From assembly GCA_050955105.1 (NCBI GenBank), contig JBPBQZ010000056.1, forward strand, positions 1 to 64,000: 64,000 nucleotides of DNA. The letters run 5' to 3'. Positions 33,338 through 42,370 of the stretch are shown in pieces. Under the pieces are notes generated by a model. The model had not been told where the DNA came from. It searched no databases and worked only from the letters and a program-made list of their open reading frames with translations. A program made the translations under genes and the position numbers. Numbering within the stretch: position 1 is the first letter of the stretch; each line of letters begins with the position of its first letter. Origin of the DNA: JBPBQZ01 sp050955105 (GTDB lineage: Bacteria > Pseudomonadota > Gammaproteobacteria > Burkholderiales > Burkholderiaceae).

Positions 33338-34504
33338 TTAGAGACGCGCCGTGACATCGTAGTTCTGTCCCAGATGGAACTTGCCGAGCGTGGCCGCGGT
33401 CTTGTCCAGGTTTTCGTGCAGCGATTGATAACGCAGGTCGCGCAGCAGGCGTGAGAATCTGCCTTTGGCATTCAGCGAGCTCGATCCGGCTATCTGCGCC
33501 GCGCGATCCATGACGGTGACCGCCGACTCCAACGCCTGGTGCTTGGCATTCATCGAGAACAACTCCGCCTCGGCGATATCGCCCTTTTGCCAGAGCCATG
33601 CGGCGCGATAGACGAGCCAGCGCGCCGCGTCGGTCGCTACGCGAATTTCCCCCAGCCGCAGCTGCGCATAGGCGTCGCCGGCGGTGCCGCGTTTGGGCAG
33701 ATAGTCGATGAGGAAATCGAAGATGCCTTCGCATGCGCCGACATACTGTGCTGCAAAACTCAAATGTGCCTTGGCCTGCCAGCGATTCGCCGGCGTTTCG
33801 CCGGGTGCGCCCAGCGTGTTTTCGTCGGCCACGAAGCAGTTGCTCAGCTTCAGGTCGGGACTATAGGCCGCGCGCATGCCGATCGGGTCCCAGGAATCCG
33901 GCACGATGGAAAAGCCTGCGGTGCCTTGCGGTATCAACACGGTCAGGTGGCCTTCCGGCAGTGCCGCATCTTTAATTACCGCCGAGATGGTGTGATAGCG
34001 CGCCACGTCGGCGAGCGTCCCGTAATTCTTGTAGCCATTCAGAATCCAGCCGCCGTCGACCTTCTCCGCAGTGGTCTGCAGGTTGTACAAACCGCGCGCG
34101 GTGCGCCCCGGCTCGCTCGCCACACCATTAATGAGATCGCCACGCTGCACCACGCCCGACAGGATGCGAGCTCGTTGTTCGGGCGTGCCGACCACGTCAA
34201 GCCGATGCACATTGGTGTAGTGGTTATGAATGCAGTGCGCGGTCGACAGGCAGTAGCGCGCAGTCTGTTCTACGACCAGCAAGGCGAGCAAGGGATCGGT
34301 GCCTAGCGGGCCGCTGCCCAGGCCACCGACATCTTCCGCTAGCGTGGCACCGACCAGGCCGGCGTTGAACAGATCGTTCAAATTATCGATAGGCGAACTC
34401 GCGCCATTGTCATAGCGTTCCGCGCGTTGCAGGAACCGGCTGCGGCCCAGCTCCCCGACGATGCCGTGAATCTCTTTTTGCCGAGGAGTAAGTGCGAAGT
34501 CCAT
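33338..34504 (-). CDS. acyl-CoA-dehydrogenase-fold flavin monooxygenase, DszC/SfnC-like
   Basis: A 388-aa protein of the acyl-CoA dehydrogenase fold: N-terminal helical domain (DFALTPRQKEIHGIVGELG), central flavin-binding beta domain (NGVASEPGRTARG, LNGYKNYGTLADVA) and C-terminal helices. The sequence type, with LSTAHCIHNHYTNVHRL, is that of the flavin-dependent oxygenases that act on sulfur compounds (DszC, SfnC), not of true fatty-acid dehydrogenases. It would need reduced FMN from a separate reductase. It lies between the LLM monooxygenase and the GMC pair in the leftward operon. A TTG one codon earlier is the alternative start. Confidence 0.7.
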   Translation of the reverse strand: MDFALTPRQKEIHGIVGELGRSRFLQRAERYDNGASSPIDNLNDLFNAGLVGATLAEDVGGLGSGPLGTDPLLALLVVEQTARYCLSTAHCIHNHYTNVHRLDVVGTPEQRARILSGVVQRGDLINGVASEPGRTARGLYNLQTTAEKVDGGWILNGYKNYGTLADVARYHTISAVIKDAALPEGHLTVLIPQGTAGFSIVPDSWDPIGMRAAYSPDLKLSNCFVADENTLGAPGETPANRWQAKAHLSFAAQYVGACEGIFDFLIDYLPKRGTAGDAYAQLRLGEIRVATDAARWLVYRAAWLWQKGDIAEAELFSMNAKHQALESAVTVMDRAAQIAGSSSLNAKGRFSRLLRDLRYQSLHENLDKTAATLGKFHLGQNYDVTARL

Positions 34505-34599
34505 CAAATGCCATCCATCTTAAAAGTGCTGCTTATAGAAGATCGTCGCGCGAAGGTCGCGGCGACGCTGCGGCGACATTGCGGTGACGCAGATCGCGC

Positions 34600-35934
34600 C
34601 TACGACTGCGCGTACGAGCTCACCGGATACGGCAATTCGAGGTTGTCCCGCAAAGTGTTGCCCGAATATTCCCGACGGAAGCGGCCGCGACGCTGCAGTT
34701 CGGGAACCAGCAGATCGACGATGTCGTCGAGTCCGCCGGGCGCCCATGGAACCATCAGGTTGAAACCGTCAGCCGCCTGCTTATCGACCCATGTCTCGAA
34801 AAGATCGGCTACCTGACTTGCGGTGCCGATCACCACGTGGTGGCCACGCGATCCGACATAGCGCTGGTAGAACTGACGCACGGTCAGACGATCGCGGCGC
34901 GCCACATCGATGAGGAATTGCTGACGGCTGACATGACCCGTGCTGACAGTGAGCGTAGACGGCAACGGTTCATCGAGCGGCAGGCCGGAGATATCGACGC
35001 CGAGGTGCTTCTTGATGACAATCCAGCCCACCTCGGGCGAGATCAGCGACTGCAGGCGATCATGCTTCTCTTGCGCTTCCTCGTGCGTTCTGCCGATGAA
35101 AGTCATCACACCGGGCATTACTTTGAGCTGATGTGCTGCGCGGCCGACTGCTGCCGCCCGTCCTTTCACATCTTGATAAAACGCCTGCGCGTCGGCCAGG
35201 TGCGATTGCGCGGTGAAAATGATTTCCGCGTGCGCGGAAGCGAATTCTCGTCCGGGATCGGATGATCCGGCCTGCACCAGCACCGGGTGCCCTTGTGGTG
35301 AACGCGGTATGTTGAGCGGACCGCGCGACGAGAAGAACTCGCCCTTGTGCTGCAGGATGTGCAGTTTTTCCGGATCGAAGAAGCGGCCTGATGCCTTATC
35401 GCGTGGGAAAGCATCAGCATCCCAGCTATCCCACAGTTTTTTTACGACATCGGCAAATTCATGCGCCCGGTGATAGCGCAGCTCGGGCGGCCTGACTTCG
35501 CCGACGTTGAAGTTGAGCGCCTCTCTCGGCTCGAAAGACGTCACCATATTCCAGCCCGCGCGCCCGCCGCTCAGTTGATCGATGGTCGCGAATTTGCGAG
35601 CGATGTGAAACGGTTCGAAGTAAGACATCGACACGGTCGCGACCAGGCCGAGATGCTCGGTCACCGCCGACAGCGCTGAGATCAGTGCGGTGGGTTCAAG
35701 GCGCAACACACGCGAGGTACCGCCGACTTGTTCGTCTTCTGGATACATCGACGCCATCTGGTCGCCGAAGAAGATCATGTCGAGCTTGCCGCGCTCCGCG
35801 GTCTGCGCGAAGCGGCGATGGAAGTTGAAATCCATGCCGCCCGACGCCGGTACTTCGGGATGGCGCCAGGCCGCGATCTGATGACCGACGTCCTGTGAAA
35901 AAACCCCCAGCTTGATTTGCCTGGCCTTGCTCAT
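34600..35934 (-). CDS. LLM-class FMNH2-dependent monooxygenase (NtaA/SnaA/DszA family)
   Basis: A 444-aa luciferase-like TIM-barrel enzyme. The start KLGVFSQDVGHQIAAWRHP, FNFHRRFAQTAERGKLDMIFFGDQ, SGGRAGWNMVTSFEPREALNF and VQAGSSDPGREFASAHAEIIF blocks define the NtaA/SnaA/DszA subgroup, which cleaves C-S or C-N bonds using FMNH2 and oxygen. Length is exactly that of the family. Together with the DszC/SfnC-like gene and SsuABC-like transporter it suggests release of sulfur from an organic compound. A flavin reductase is not encoded in the window. Confidence 0.85.
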   Translation of the reverse strand: MSKARQIKLGVFSQDVGHQIAAWRHPEVPASGGMDFNFHRRFAQTAERGKLDMIFFGDQMASMYPEDEQVGGTSRVLRLEPTALISALSAVTEHLGLVATVSMSYFEPFHIARKFATIDQLSGGRAGWNMVTSFEPREALNFNVGEVRPPELRYHRAHEFADVVKKLWDSWDADAFPRDKASGRFFDPEKLHILQHKGEFFSSRGPLNIPRSPQGHPVLVQAGSSDPGREFASAHAEIIFTAQSHLADAQAFYQDVKGRAAAVGRAAHQLKVMPGVMTFIGRTHEEAQEKHDRLQSLISPEVGWIVIKKHLGVDISGLPLDEPLPSTLTVSTGHVSRQQFLIDVARRDRLTVRQFYQRYVGSRGHHVVIGTASQVADLFETWVDKQAADGFNLMVPWAPGGLDDIVDLLVPELQRRGRFRREYSGNTLRDNLELPYPVSSYAQS

Positions 35935-35985
35935 GCAAGCGTTCCTGTCGGTGACGCGGGAGTCGTGTCCCGCCAGTGAATTCCG

Positions 35986-37092
35986 CTACTTACCCGAAGG
36001 CGTCGCAAGGGATGCTTTGAGATTCGCTGCGAAGTGAGTGTCCGTGAGCGTCTGTTCAACCAGCTTCGAAAAACGGTCGTCGAAGATCACCGAAGCATCC
36101 AGTTTCTTGGTAAATGCACCGGCGTCGTACAACAGATTGCTGACCTGCTGAGCCTGCGCAACGGTCTCGGTGCTCACCGGCACGAAAAATATTCGACTGC
36201 TGCGCCAAGCGGTTTCCGCTTGCGCTTTAGTGAAATGCCGGCCATTCACGTAGGCCGCCTGCGCGGCCGCCGGATGCGTGGTGAACCAGTCCTGGAATTT
36301 GATATAGCGCACCACGAAGTCCTTGATGGCAGCGCCTTTCAGGTGGTCGTTCAAGGCATCGGTGTTGGCGAGAATGCCGCTCAACAAGGGCAAGCCCAGC
36401 TTCGCGCTGCTGGAGACAATCTTGGCGCCGTCATCGATGGCAGCGCCGTAAAGTTCGATGGATCCCGAAACGAGATCGACGTTATTGCTCAGCAAGGCCA
36501 GCGAGTTCGCGGTCGTATCCAGTTGCACGGGCCGCAGTTCGCTGGGCTTGACGCCGAAGTATTTGAGCGTGGCCAGATACACCAGGTAGTTGTTGGCGCC
36601 CGGCGAATAAGCGAACTTCTTGCCCTTCAAGGTATTGGCGTTGAGCTGGGTAATGCCTGATTTGCTGCCAGCAATCACCACGTATTTCGGCAAGGAACCG
36701 GGATAGTCACTCACGCGTACCAAAATGGTCTTGATCGGCGCCGTCGCCGCAGTCCAGGGCACCGCCGCTGATTGTTGCAACTGTTGCGCGGTCGTGACGG
36801 CACTGTCGCTCACGTCGACATTGCCCGCTGCCAGCGCGGTGTAGTTGTCGAGCGCATTGTTGAAGCTGGAAAACTTGATTTTGTAGGGGGTGCCGTCGAA
36901 GGCACCCGACGCACGGTACAAAGGTTCGAGCTCGCCATTGTTCTGGCCGATATTCAAGGTGATTTTGCTGAGTGCCGCGGCATCGACGGCAGTGGCTTGA
37001 GCGGCGCTGGCCGACAAGCTATGGAACGACGCCAGCCAAGGCAACGCGACAAGCGCGAGCACGAGGCGTCGCGCGCTATTCGGGATAATCAT
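35986..37092 (-). CDS. ABC substrate-binding protein, aliphatic sulfonate (SsuA)-like
   Basis: A 368-aa periplasmic protein with a signal peptide (residues 1-31, ending SASA). The mature part has the SsuA-like pattern: ITLNIGQNNGELEPLYRASG, the SFNNALDNYTALAAGNVDVSDSAV substrate-lobe segment, LKGKKFAYSPGANNY and a second lobe with VDLVSGSIE. It delivers sulfonates or related anions to the permease/ATPase pair immediately upstream. It is encoded 13 bp after the ATPase gene. Substrate cannot be fixed from sequence. Confidence 0.8.
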   Translation of the reverse strand: MIIPNSARRLVLALVALPWLASFHSLSASAAQATAVDAAALSKITLNIGQNNGELEPLYRASGAFDGTPYKIKFSSFNNALDNYTALAAGNVDVSDSAVTTAQQLQQSAAVPWTAATAPIKTILVRVSDYPGSLPKYVVIAGSKSGITQLNANTLKGKKFAYSPGANNYLVYLATLKYFGVKPSELRPVQLDTTANSLALLSNNVDLVSGSIELYGAAIDDGAKIVSSSAKLGLPLLSGILANTDALNDHLKGAAIKDFVVRYIKFQDWFTTHPAAAQAAYVNGRHFTKAQAETAWRSSRIFFVPVSTETVAQAQQVSNLLYDAGAFTKKLDASVIFDDRFSKLVEQTLTDTHFAANLKASLATPSGK

Positions 37093-37104
37093 GATCGCTT
37101 CAAA

Positions 37105-37914
37105 TCAGTAGGGAGTTTCGAGAACTTCTTTCACGGACTGCGTGTCTTTGAGGACACCGAGCTCCGCAAGCAGGAAATCGGTGATTTCCGTGAACGCCCG
37201 GCCGCTGCGGCGTGGCCGTTCGAGATCGATCGGCATGTCCACGGCGAGTCGGCCGTTTTTCAAGACGAGCACGCGATCGGCAAGCAAGACCGCTTCGTCG
37301 ACGTCATGCGTGACCAGCAAGATGGCCGGATCGTGTTCCCGCCACAGCTCTTGCACCAGCCATTGCATGCGCAGGCGCGTGAGCGCGTCGAGCGCGGCGA
37401 ATGGCTCGTCGGCCAGTAGCAGATGCGGCGTGCGTACCAGCGCGCGCGCCAACGCCACGCGCTGCGCCTCGCCGCCGGAAAGGCTCTTCGGCCAGCGTTG
37501 TGCTTTCTGTTCCAGACCCACTTCACGCAATGCCGCGAGCGCCTTTTCTTTATTCCGGCGGTCGCGCTTCATGCCGGTCAGAACGTTGGTCCAGACGCGG
37601 TTGAACGGCACCAGACGCGGCTCCTGAAACACTACGGTGCGACTGTCGGTGACTTTCACCACACCGTCGTTGGCATGATCGAGCGACGTGAGAATGCGCA
37701 GCAAGGTGGTCTTGCCTGAACCGGACGCTCCGAGCAGCGCGACGAATTCACCACGCCGTATCTGCAGGTCGATCGAATCGAGAATCAGTTGTTCGCCAAA
37801 GCGCTTGCTGACCGACGCGAGGTCGACCACCAACTCGTCGGCCTTGCCCGTGGGTGGGCGTGTGTTGCTCGCTCTCGCGAGTACGCCGGGGCGATGATGA
37901 GGGGTCATTTCCAT
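37105..37914 (-). CDS. ABC transporter ATPase, SsuB-like
   Basis: A 269-aa ATPase with Walker A GASGSGKTTLLR (about residues 57-68), Q-loop FQEPRLVPF, signature SLSGGEAQRVALARA, Walker B HLLLADEPFAALD and switch His in LVTHDVDEA. EPRLLPW-type Q-loops are characteristic of the sulfonate/taurine group. It overlaps the permease gene by 10 bp. Confidence 0.9.
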   Translation of the reverse strand: MEMTPHHRPGVLARASNTRPPTGKADELVVDLASVSKRFGEQLILDSIDLQIRRGEFVALLGASGSGKTTLLRILTSLDHANDGVVKVTDSRTVVFQEPRLVPFNRVWTNVLTGMKRDRRNKEKALAALREVGLEQKAQRWPKSLSGGEAQRVALARALVRTPHLLLADEPFAALDALTRLRMQWLVQELWREHDPAILLVTHDVDEAVLLADRVLVLKNGRLAVDMPIDLERPRRSGRAFTEITDFLLAELGVLKDTQSVKEVLETPY

Positions 37915-38705
37915 GGCATGGACGCCTTCTCTACAAACCGCATGACCACGTCGATCAGCACACCGATCGCGGCATAAATGAGGATGCCCGCGATCATGAT
38001 GTCGATGCGCAGCGCCGAATTCGCGGTGAGGATGATGGTGCCGATGCCGTTCTGGCTATTCAATTGTTCCGCCACGATGAGCGCCAGCAATGCGGTGCTC
38101 ATCGAATAGCGAATACCCACCAGTATCGGCGGCAGTGCCGACGGCAAAATAATGCGCGCGATCAAGTTGAAACGATTCAGGCCGAACAGTTTGGCGGCTT
38201 CGACCAGCTTCGGATCGACGTGGCGTACGCCCGAATAGGTATTGACGTAGGCGGGAAACACGCACGCCAGTGATATCAAGATAATCTTGGGCGCTTCTTC
38301 GATACCGAACCAAAGCACGAAGAGCGGCACCAGCGCGATGAATGGGATGGCGCGCATGATCTGGAAACTCGAATCGAGCACTTCGTCGCCCAGGCGAAAC
38401 AGCCCGGCGATCGTGCCGGCTGTCATGCCCACCGCTACGCCGATCACCAAACCCGTGACGCCCCGTGCCATCGATGCGGCGACCGCCGAGGCGAGTTGAC
38501 CGGAGCTCACCAGATAGCACAGTGCATCGAACACCGTGAGCGGCGACGGAAACAGCCGCTGCGACACCAGGCCGGTGGAGCTGAGCGTGTGCCATATCAA
38601 GATAAGCAACACCGGCGCTGCCGCGCGCAGTAGATTGTGCGGCGAGAACCAGCGCGGCACATCCACACCGCCGTCTTTGACGATATCGAGTTGGCGCAAG
38701 CTCAC
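37905..38705 (-). CDS. ABC transporter permease, SsuC-like
   Basis: A 266-aa inner-membrane protein with about six helices and the docking loop EAAKLFGLNRFNLIARIILPSALPPIL, the EAA motif of SsuC/TauC permeases. Its start overlaps the stop of the FAH-family gene (38702-38705, ATGA), and its end overlaps the ATPase start, so translation along this part of the operon is coupled. Confidence 0.9.
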   Translation of the reverse strand: MSLRQLDIVKDGGVDVPRWFSPHNLLRAAAPVLLILIWHTLSSTGLVSQRLFPSPLTVFDALCYLVSSGQLASAVAASMARGVTGLVIGVAVGMTAGTIAGLFRLGDEVLDSSFQIMRAIPFIALVPLFVLWFGIEEAPKIILISLACVFPAYVNTYSGVRHVDPKLVEAAKLFGLNRFNLIARIILPSALPPILVGIRYSMSTALLALIVAEQLNSQNGIGTIILTANSALRIDIMIAGILIYAAIGVLIDVVMRFVEKASMPWK

Positions 38706-39586
38706 AGGTGCACTCCCGGATCGAGCTTGCCGTCGGTGACGCGATTCTTCTGTTCGCCCAGCCCCTGTACGCGCGCGGTAAGCAGCTGGCCTGGCCGCAG
38801 ACGCAGATGCTCGGCACCCGCGACGCGGCCAGGCGTGCCGCTGAGAATGATGTCGCCGGGTAACAGATGCAAGCTATAGGTCAGTCGCGCGATCAATTCG
38901 GGTATCGCAAAAACCATATCGCTGGTGTTGCCGCGCTGGAACGGTGTGTCGTCGATATCGAGTTCGAGTGGCAGATCGCCGAGGTCGGCCACTTCGTCGA
39001 GCGACAGTAATTCAGGGCCGATCGGCGCGAAGCCTGGATAGGACTTGGCGCCAGTGTTGTAGCGTCCCACCACCTTGCCGTCTAGCTGCGTGCCGAGCAC
39101 TACGGCGCTCGGGTCGATCAAATCCTGCCCGATGGTGATGCCGGCGACATAGTCGAGCGAGCGCGCTTCAGAAACGCGAAACGCCTCCCGCTTGAGCACG
39201 ACGGCGACTTCCACCTCGGTGACGACGTTATCGCTATAAACCGGGATGTTGCCGTTGGGGCCGCCGAGCGATGTGACCAAGCGCGCGAACACCGCGGGCG
39301 CCGTGGGTACCGCCAGATTCGACATGTTGATGTGGCTGTGGAAATTGATGCCCACGCCAAGCAACTGACGCGGTGCCGGCACGGGCGAGCCCACCGCCGC
39401 ACCCGATGCGCGCGGTGCATCGGCGCTGCGCGCCGCGCTCGCGGCCCAGTCGGCGAATTCGTCCCATCTTGAAAAAACCGCCTGCGGATCGCTGGAAAAT
39501 TTTCCGCCACTGGCTTTTTCGACGTCCAGGCTGCCGTCGCGAAGAACTAGTTTCAGGCGACCGCTTTCATTGGCGATACGAGGCAT
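38702..39586 (-). CDS. fumarylacetoacetate hydrolase (FAH) family protein
   Basis: A 294-aa protein. The C-terminal FAH fold shows GVGINFHSHI, the metal-binding VTEVEVAVVL region, YVAGITIGQDLIDPSA and the closing DIILSGTPGRV block. Family members hydrolyse or decarboxylate beta-diketo acids or isomerise ring-cleavage products using Mg2+. The start at 39586 follows AAAGGAACAC; the frame upstream to 39640 lacks a site. It is the first gene of the nine-gene leftward operon, which suggests that the operon's substrate yields a keto-acid skeleton as well as sulfur. Confidence 0.8.
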   Translation of the reverse strand: MPRIANESGRLKLVLRDGSLDVEKASGGKFSSDPQAVFSRWDEFADWAASAARSADAPRASGAAVGSPVPAPRQLLGVGINFHSHINMSNLAVPTAPAVFARLVTSLGGPNGNIPVYSDNVVTEVEVAVVLKREAFRVSEARSLDYVAGITIGQDLIDPSAVVLGTQLDGKVVGRYNTGAKSYPGFAPIGPELLSLDEVADLGDLPLELDIDDTPFQRGNTSDMVFAIPELIARLTYSLHLLPGDIILSGTPGRVAGAEHLRLRPGQLLTARVQGLGEQKNRVTDGKLDPGVHL

Positions 39587-39745
39587 GTGTTCCTTTGAAG
39601 CCGATTCGCTCGGCGCGTTGCGAATCAGCTGTCGCAACATCCATCACGCCCGAGCATGCGGCAGCTTGGCGAGGCGGGTGCGCCCGGCCCATAATCGAGA
39701 TAGAGATCGAGGAAGATAGCGGCGCCGCTTACATAAGTAAAACAA

Positions 39746-39766
39746 ATATTCTGTATTAGGTAATAT
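39746..39766. promoter_or_regulatory. LysR-type binding site (ATATT-N11-AATAT)
   Basis: ATATT-ctgtattaggt-AATAT is an interrupted inverted repeat with the T-N11-A spacing of LysR-family sites. It lies in an AT-rich island between the divergent FAH gene (start 39586) and the LysR gene (start 39922), the expected place for control of both. Confidence 0.5.
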
Positions 39767-39921
39767 GAAAACCTTCTATAGAGCTAAGCCCTGAAGCGGG
39801 CCTATCGGTGCTATGTTCTGTTCCGTTCGAGGCAACTGACAGAGCGCACGGCGAAATACCGCCGCACAATCGCGCCGCGCCTGGCACGGCAGAGGGCATC
39901 CGCGAATTTCTGCATCGAGAC

Positions 39922-40860
39922 ATGACATTAGACGAGATAGTGGCCTTTATGGCCGTAGTCCGGCTGCGCTCCTTGAGTCAGGCGGCCGAGTCGCTTGGAT
40001 TGACACAGCCGGCTATTACGAGACGGCTGCAGAACCTCGAAGAGTCGCTGGGCGCTCAATTGCTGGATCGGCACACCAAGCCCTTATCGGTAACCGCGAT
40101 TGGGCAGCGTGCATACGATCAATGCCGGGTCGTCATGACCGACCTGGAGATATTGAGAAACCTGACCACGCTGGACAACGCGCCCAAAGGCGATGTGCAT
40201 ATCGGCGTGGTGCAAACCGTCGCCGACGTCGCCCTGAAAGAATCACTGGCAGTGCTGCACCGGCAGTTTCCGCAGCTAACGCCTCGCATATCGACGGGCT
40301 GGGGACCGCATCTGTTGGAGCGGCTCGACAAGGGCCAACTCGATGCGGTGGTGATGCTGATGCCCGCCGATCAAAAGCCACCGGACGCGTGGATTGCGCG
40401 GCGCTTCGGCCGCTTGCAACTCACCGTCGTGGGCAAGCGATCGGTGGGCGAGCCGTCGGCGCATTCGCTGGCGGATTGCCAAGCGGCGGGCTGGGTGTTG
40501 AATACCGATGGATGCGGTTTTCGCGCGGGCTTGCAGCAGCGCCTGAAAGGCCTTGGACTGCCGATCCGCATCAATATTGAGACGGCCGGCGTAGAGCTGC
40601 AACTGCAATTGGTTGCCAGTGGCGCGGGGTACGGCCTGGTGCCGCTGATACTGCTGCGCAAAAGCGCGTATGCGGAGCAGCTCGAGGCGCTCTCGATCGA
40701 CGGCTTCGAGCCTTTCGTCGACATATGGTTGTTGTCGTCCAAGTCGCTGGGCACGCTGAGCACGCCGGTCGACTGCTTTGGCGCGAGCGTTGGCGAGCTG
40801 TTCGAGCGGGCGCAGGACAAGCTATTGCCCAGCGAGTTGGAACGTGTACGCATCGCTTGA
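39922..40860 (+). CDS. LysR-family transcriptional regulator
   Basis: A 312-aa regulator when started at the ATG at 39922 (MTLDEIVAFMAVVRLRSLSQAAESLG), with the helix-turn-helix at about residues 15-45 (TQPAITRRLQNLEESLG) and a periplasmic-binding-like effector domain beyond residue 90. The longer frame from 39808 adds 38 residues not found in the family. It sits between two divergent groups of sulfur-related genes and a LysR-type site lies upstream, so it is the prime candidate for controlling the whole cluster. The effector could be sulfate/adenylylsulfate, as for CysB/Cbl, or the substrate. Confidence 0.85.
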   Translation: MTLDEIVAFMAVVRLRSLSQAAESLGLTQPAITRRLQNLEESLGAQLLDRHTKPLSVTAIGQRAYDQCRVVMTDLEILRNLTTLDNAPKGDVHIGVVQTVADVALKESLAVLHRQFPQLTPRISTGWGPHLLERLDKGQLDAVVMLMPADQKPPDAWIARRFGRLQLTVVGKRSVGEPSAHSLADCQAAGWVLNTDGCGFRAGLQQRLKGLGLPIRINIETAGVELQLQLVASGAGYGLVPLILLRKSAYAEQLEALSIDGFEPFVDIWLLSSKSLGTLSTPVDCFGASVGELFERAQDKLLPSELERVRIA

Positions 40861-40912
40861 ATACAGCATCTACAAAAACCAACCAATCTTGAATTAACTG
40901 CTGCGCTTCGCC

Positions 40913-42157
40913 TTGAACAACCTCAATCGTTTATTGGGACCGTACGGGTCGCCACGACAAACCGCCAAGACGCTCAAGCGCCATCTCAATCTGGAAGAGA
41001 TGCGACGCGCTGCGCAACGGCGCCTGCCTCGCGCCGTGTTCGGCTTTATCGATGGCGGTACCGAAGACGGTATCGCGGTACTGAACAACCGCCGCGCCTT
41101 CCACGAAACCAAACTGCGCCATCGCGCTGTCGTCGACGTGTCGGAACGCAGCCTGGCGAGCAAGCTCTTCGGCGCGGCGGTCGGCATGCCGATTGCGATC
41201 GCACCCACTGGCTCGGCGGGCTTGTGTTGGTATGAAGGCGAGCTGGAGCTTGCAAAGGCGGCCGCCCAGGCGAAGATTCCCTTCACGCTGGCGACCGGGG
41301 CACTCACCTCGATTGAAAGAATCGCTGAACAGGCGGGGCCTCAGGTCGGCGGACGGCTGTGGTTCCAGTTGCATGTGTGGCGCGACCGTGCCGCATCGTA
41401 CGAATTGATCGAGCGCGCACGGCAGGCGAAATTCGAGACACTGATCATTACCGTCGACACGCCCGTCAGCGCCAATCGTGAATACAATTTCCGCAACGGC
41501 TTTTTGCAGCCGTTCTCGGTCACGCCGCGTTTGATGGCCGATATCGCACGGCATCCGCGCTGGTTTGCGCAGGTGCTCACGAAATACCTGACGACCACGG
41601 GCATGCCCGCCAGCGCGAATTATCCGCGACTGCCGCGTGACGCCGCGGCACAGGCGGCGCGCATCACGGCAATGCGCAGCGATGCGCTGACCTGGGACGT
41701 GGTGAGAGAAATACGTCGACGCTGGCCCGGTAATCTTTTGTTGAAGGGCGTCAACCGAGCGGACGATGCGCAGCACGCCATCGCAGCAGGCCTGGATGGC
41801 GTTATCGTGTCGAACCACGGCGGGCGCAATATGGACAGCGCGGTCGCAGCGCTCGAGGTGTTGCCCGAAATCGCGGATGCCATCGGTACGCGCGGCACGG
41901 TAATTCTCGACAGTGGCATTCGGCGTGGCTCTGACCTGGTGAAGGCCTTGGCACTGGGTGCGCGGGCCGTGCTGATCGGACGGGCCACGCTGTACGGCGT
42001 CGCGGTCGGTGGCGCGGCGGGCGCGAGTCGCGTGCTGGATATTTTGCGCGACGAGGCCGACAGGACCATGGCGTATGTGGGCTGCCGCAACGTCGGAGAG
42101 ATCGACGCGGACATCGTTTATCGGGCGCGGGACATCGAGCATCGATGTATGCGTTAA
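40913..42157 (+). CDS. FMN-dependent alpha-hydroxy-acid oxidase/dehydrogenase
   Basis: A 414-aa TIM-barrel flavoprotein of the lactate/glycolate/mandelate oxidase family. Motifs: FIDGGTEDG near the N-terminus, IAPTGSAGLCWYEGE, TLIITVDTPVSANRE, the substrate/FMN Lys in LLLKGV and the catalytic His-Arg block VSNHGGRNMD, then ILDSGIRRGSDLVKALALGA for FMN phosphate. It turns a 2-hydroxy acid into the 2-keto acid. The annotated start is TTG at 40913; the first clear family residues begin about 25 codons later, so the start is uncertain. It follows the LysR gene by 52 bp. Confidence 0.85.
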   Translation: MNNLNRLLGPYGSPRQTAKTLKRHLNLEEMRRAAQRRLPRAVFGFIDGGTEDGIAVLNNRRAFHETKLRHRAVVDVSERSLASKLFGAAVGMPIAIAPTGSAGLCWYEGELELAKAAAQAKIPFTLATGALTSIERIAEQAGPQVGGRLWFQLHVWRDRAASYELIERARQAKFETLIITVDTPVSANREYNFRNGFLQPFSVTPRLMADIARHPRWFAQVLTKYLTTTGMPASANYPRLPRDAAAQAARITAMRSDALTWDVVREIRRRWPGNLLLKGVNRADDAQHAIAAGLDGVIVSNHGGRNMDSAVAALEVLPEIADAIGTRGTVILDSGIRRGSDLVKALALGARAVLIGRATLYGVAVGGAAGASRVLDILRDEADRTMAYVGCRNVGEIDADIVYRARDIEHRCMR

Positions 42158-42209
42158 GTCGCTCGCGCAACGTGTGCGGGGTGCGCTAGTGCGACTGGCG
42201 GGCCGCAGC

Positions 42210-42229
42210 GCAGCGTGGCGCCGCGCTGC
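42210..42229. terminator. hairpin after the hydroxy-acid oxidase
   Basis: GCAGCGTGGC/GCCGCGCTGC is a 20-bp palindrome with one G-U-type mismatch, 53 bp after the oxidase stop. It may separate that gene from the rhodanese operon. No T-run. Confidence 0.35.
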
Positions 42230-42370
42230 CTGACACGGCTGGACACTACCGCCGCATTTCACGCTTTCAGCTAAGCATTGAAGCAAGCCTTGTTTAGGTT
42301 TGCGCGCACCTCGGCTTATCCTGGCCCTCCAAACGCCTTGCCGAATCGCCTTGCCGAAAGGATAACCAAG

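Noticed and set aside
33264..33734. N-terminal extension of the gluconate dehydrogenase small subunit
   Set aside because: Overlaps the 3' part of the acyl-CoA-dehydrogenase-fold gene out of frame; family proteins start at MALSTRQL (33263).
39641..39745. sigma-54-like GG-N10-GC element upstream of the sulfur operon
   Set aside because: A ggcgaggcgggtgc match is present but departs from TGGCAC-N5-TTGC at most positions; in GC-rich DNA this is expected by chance.
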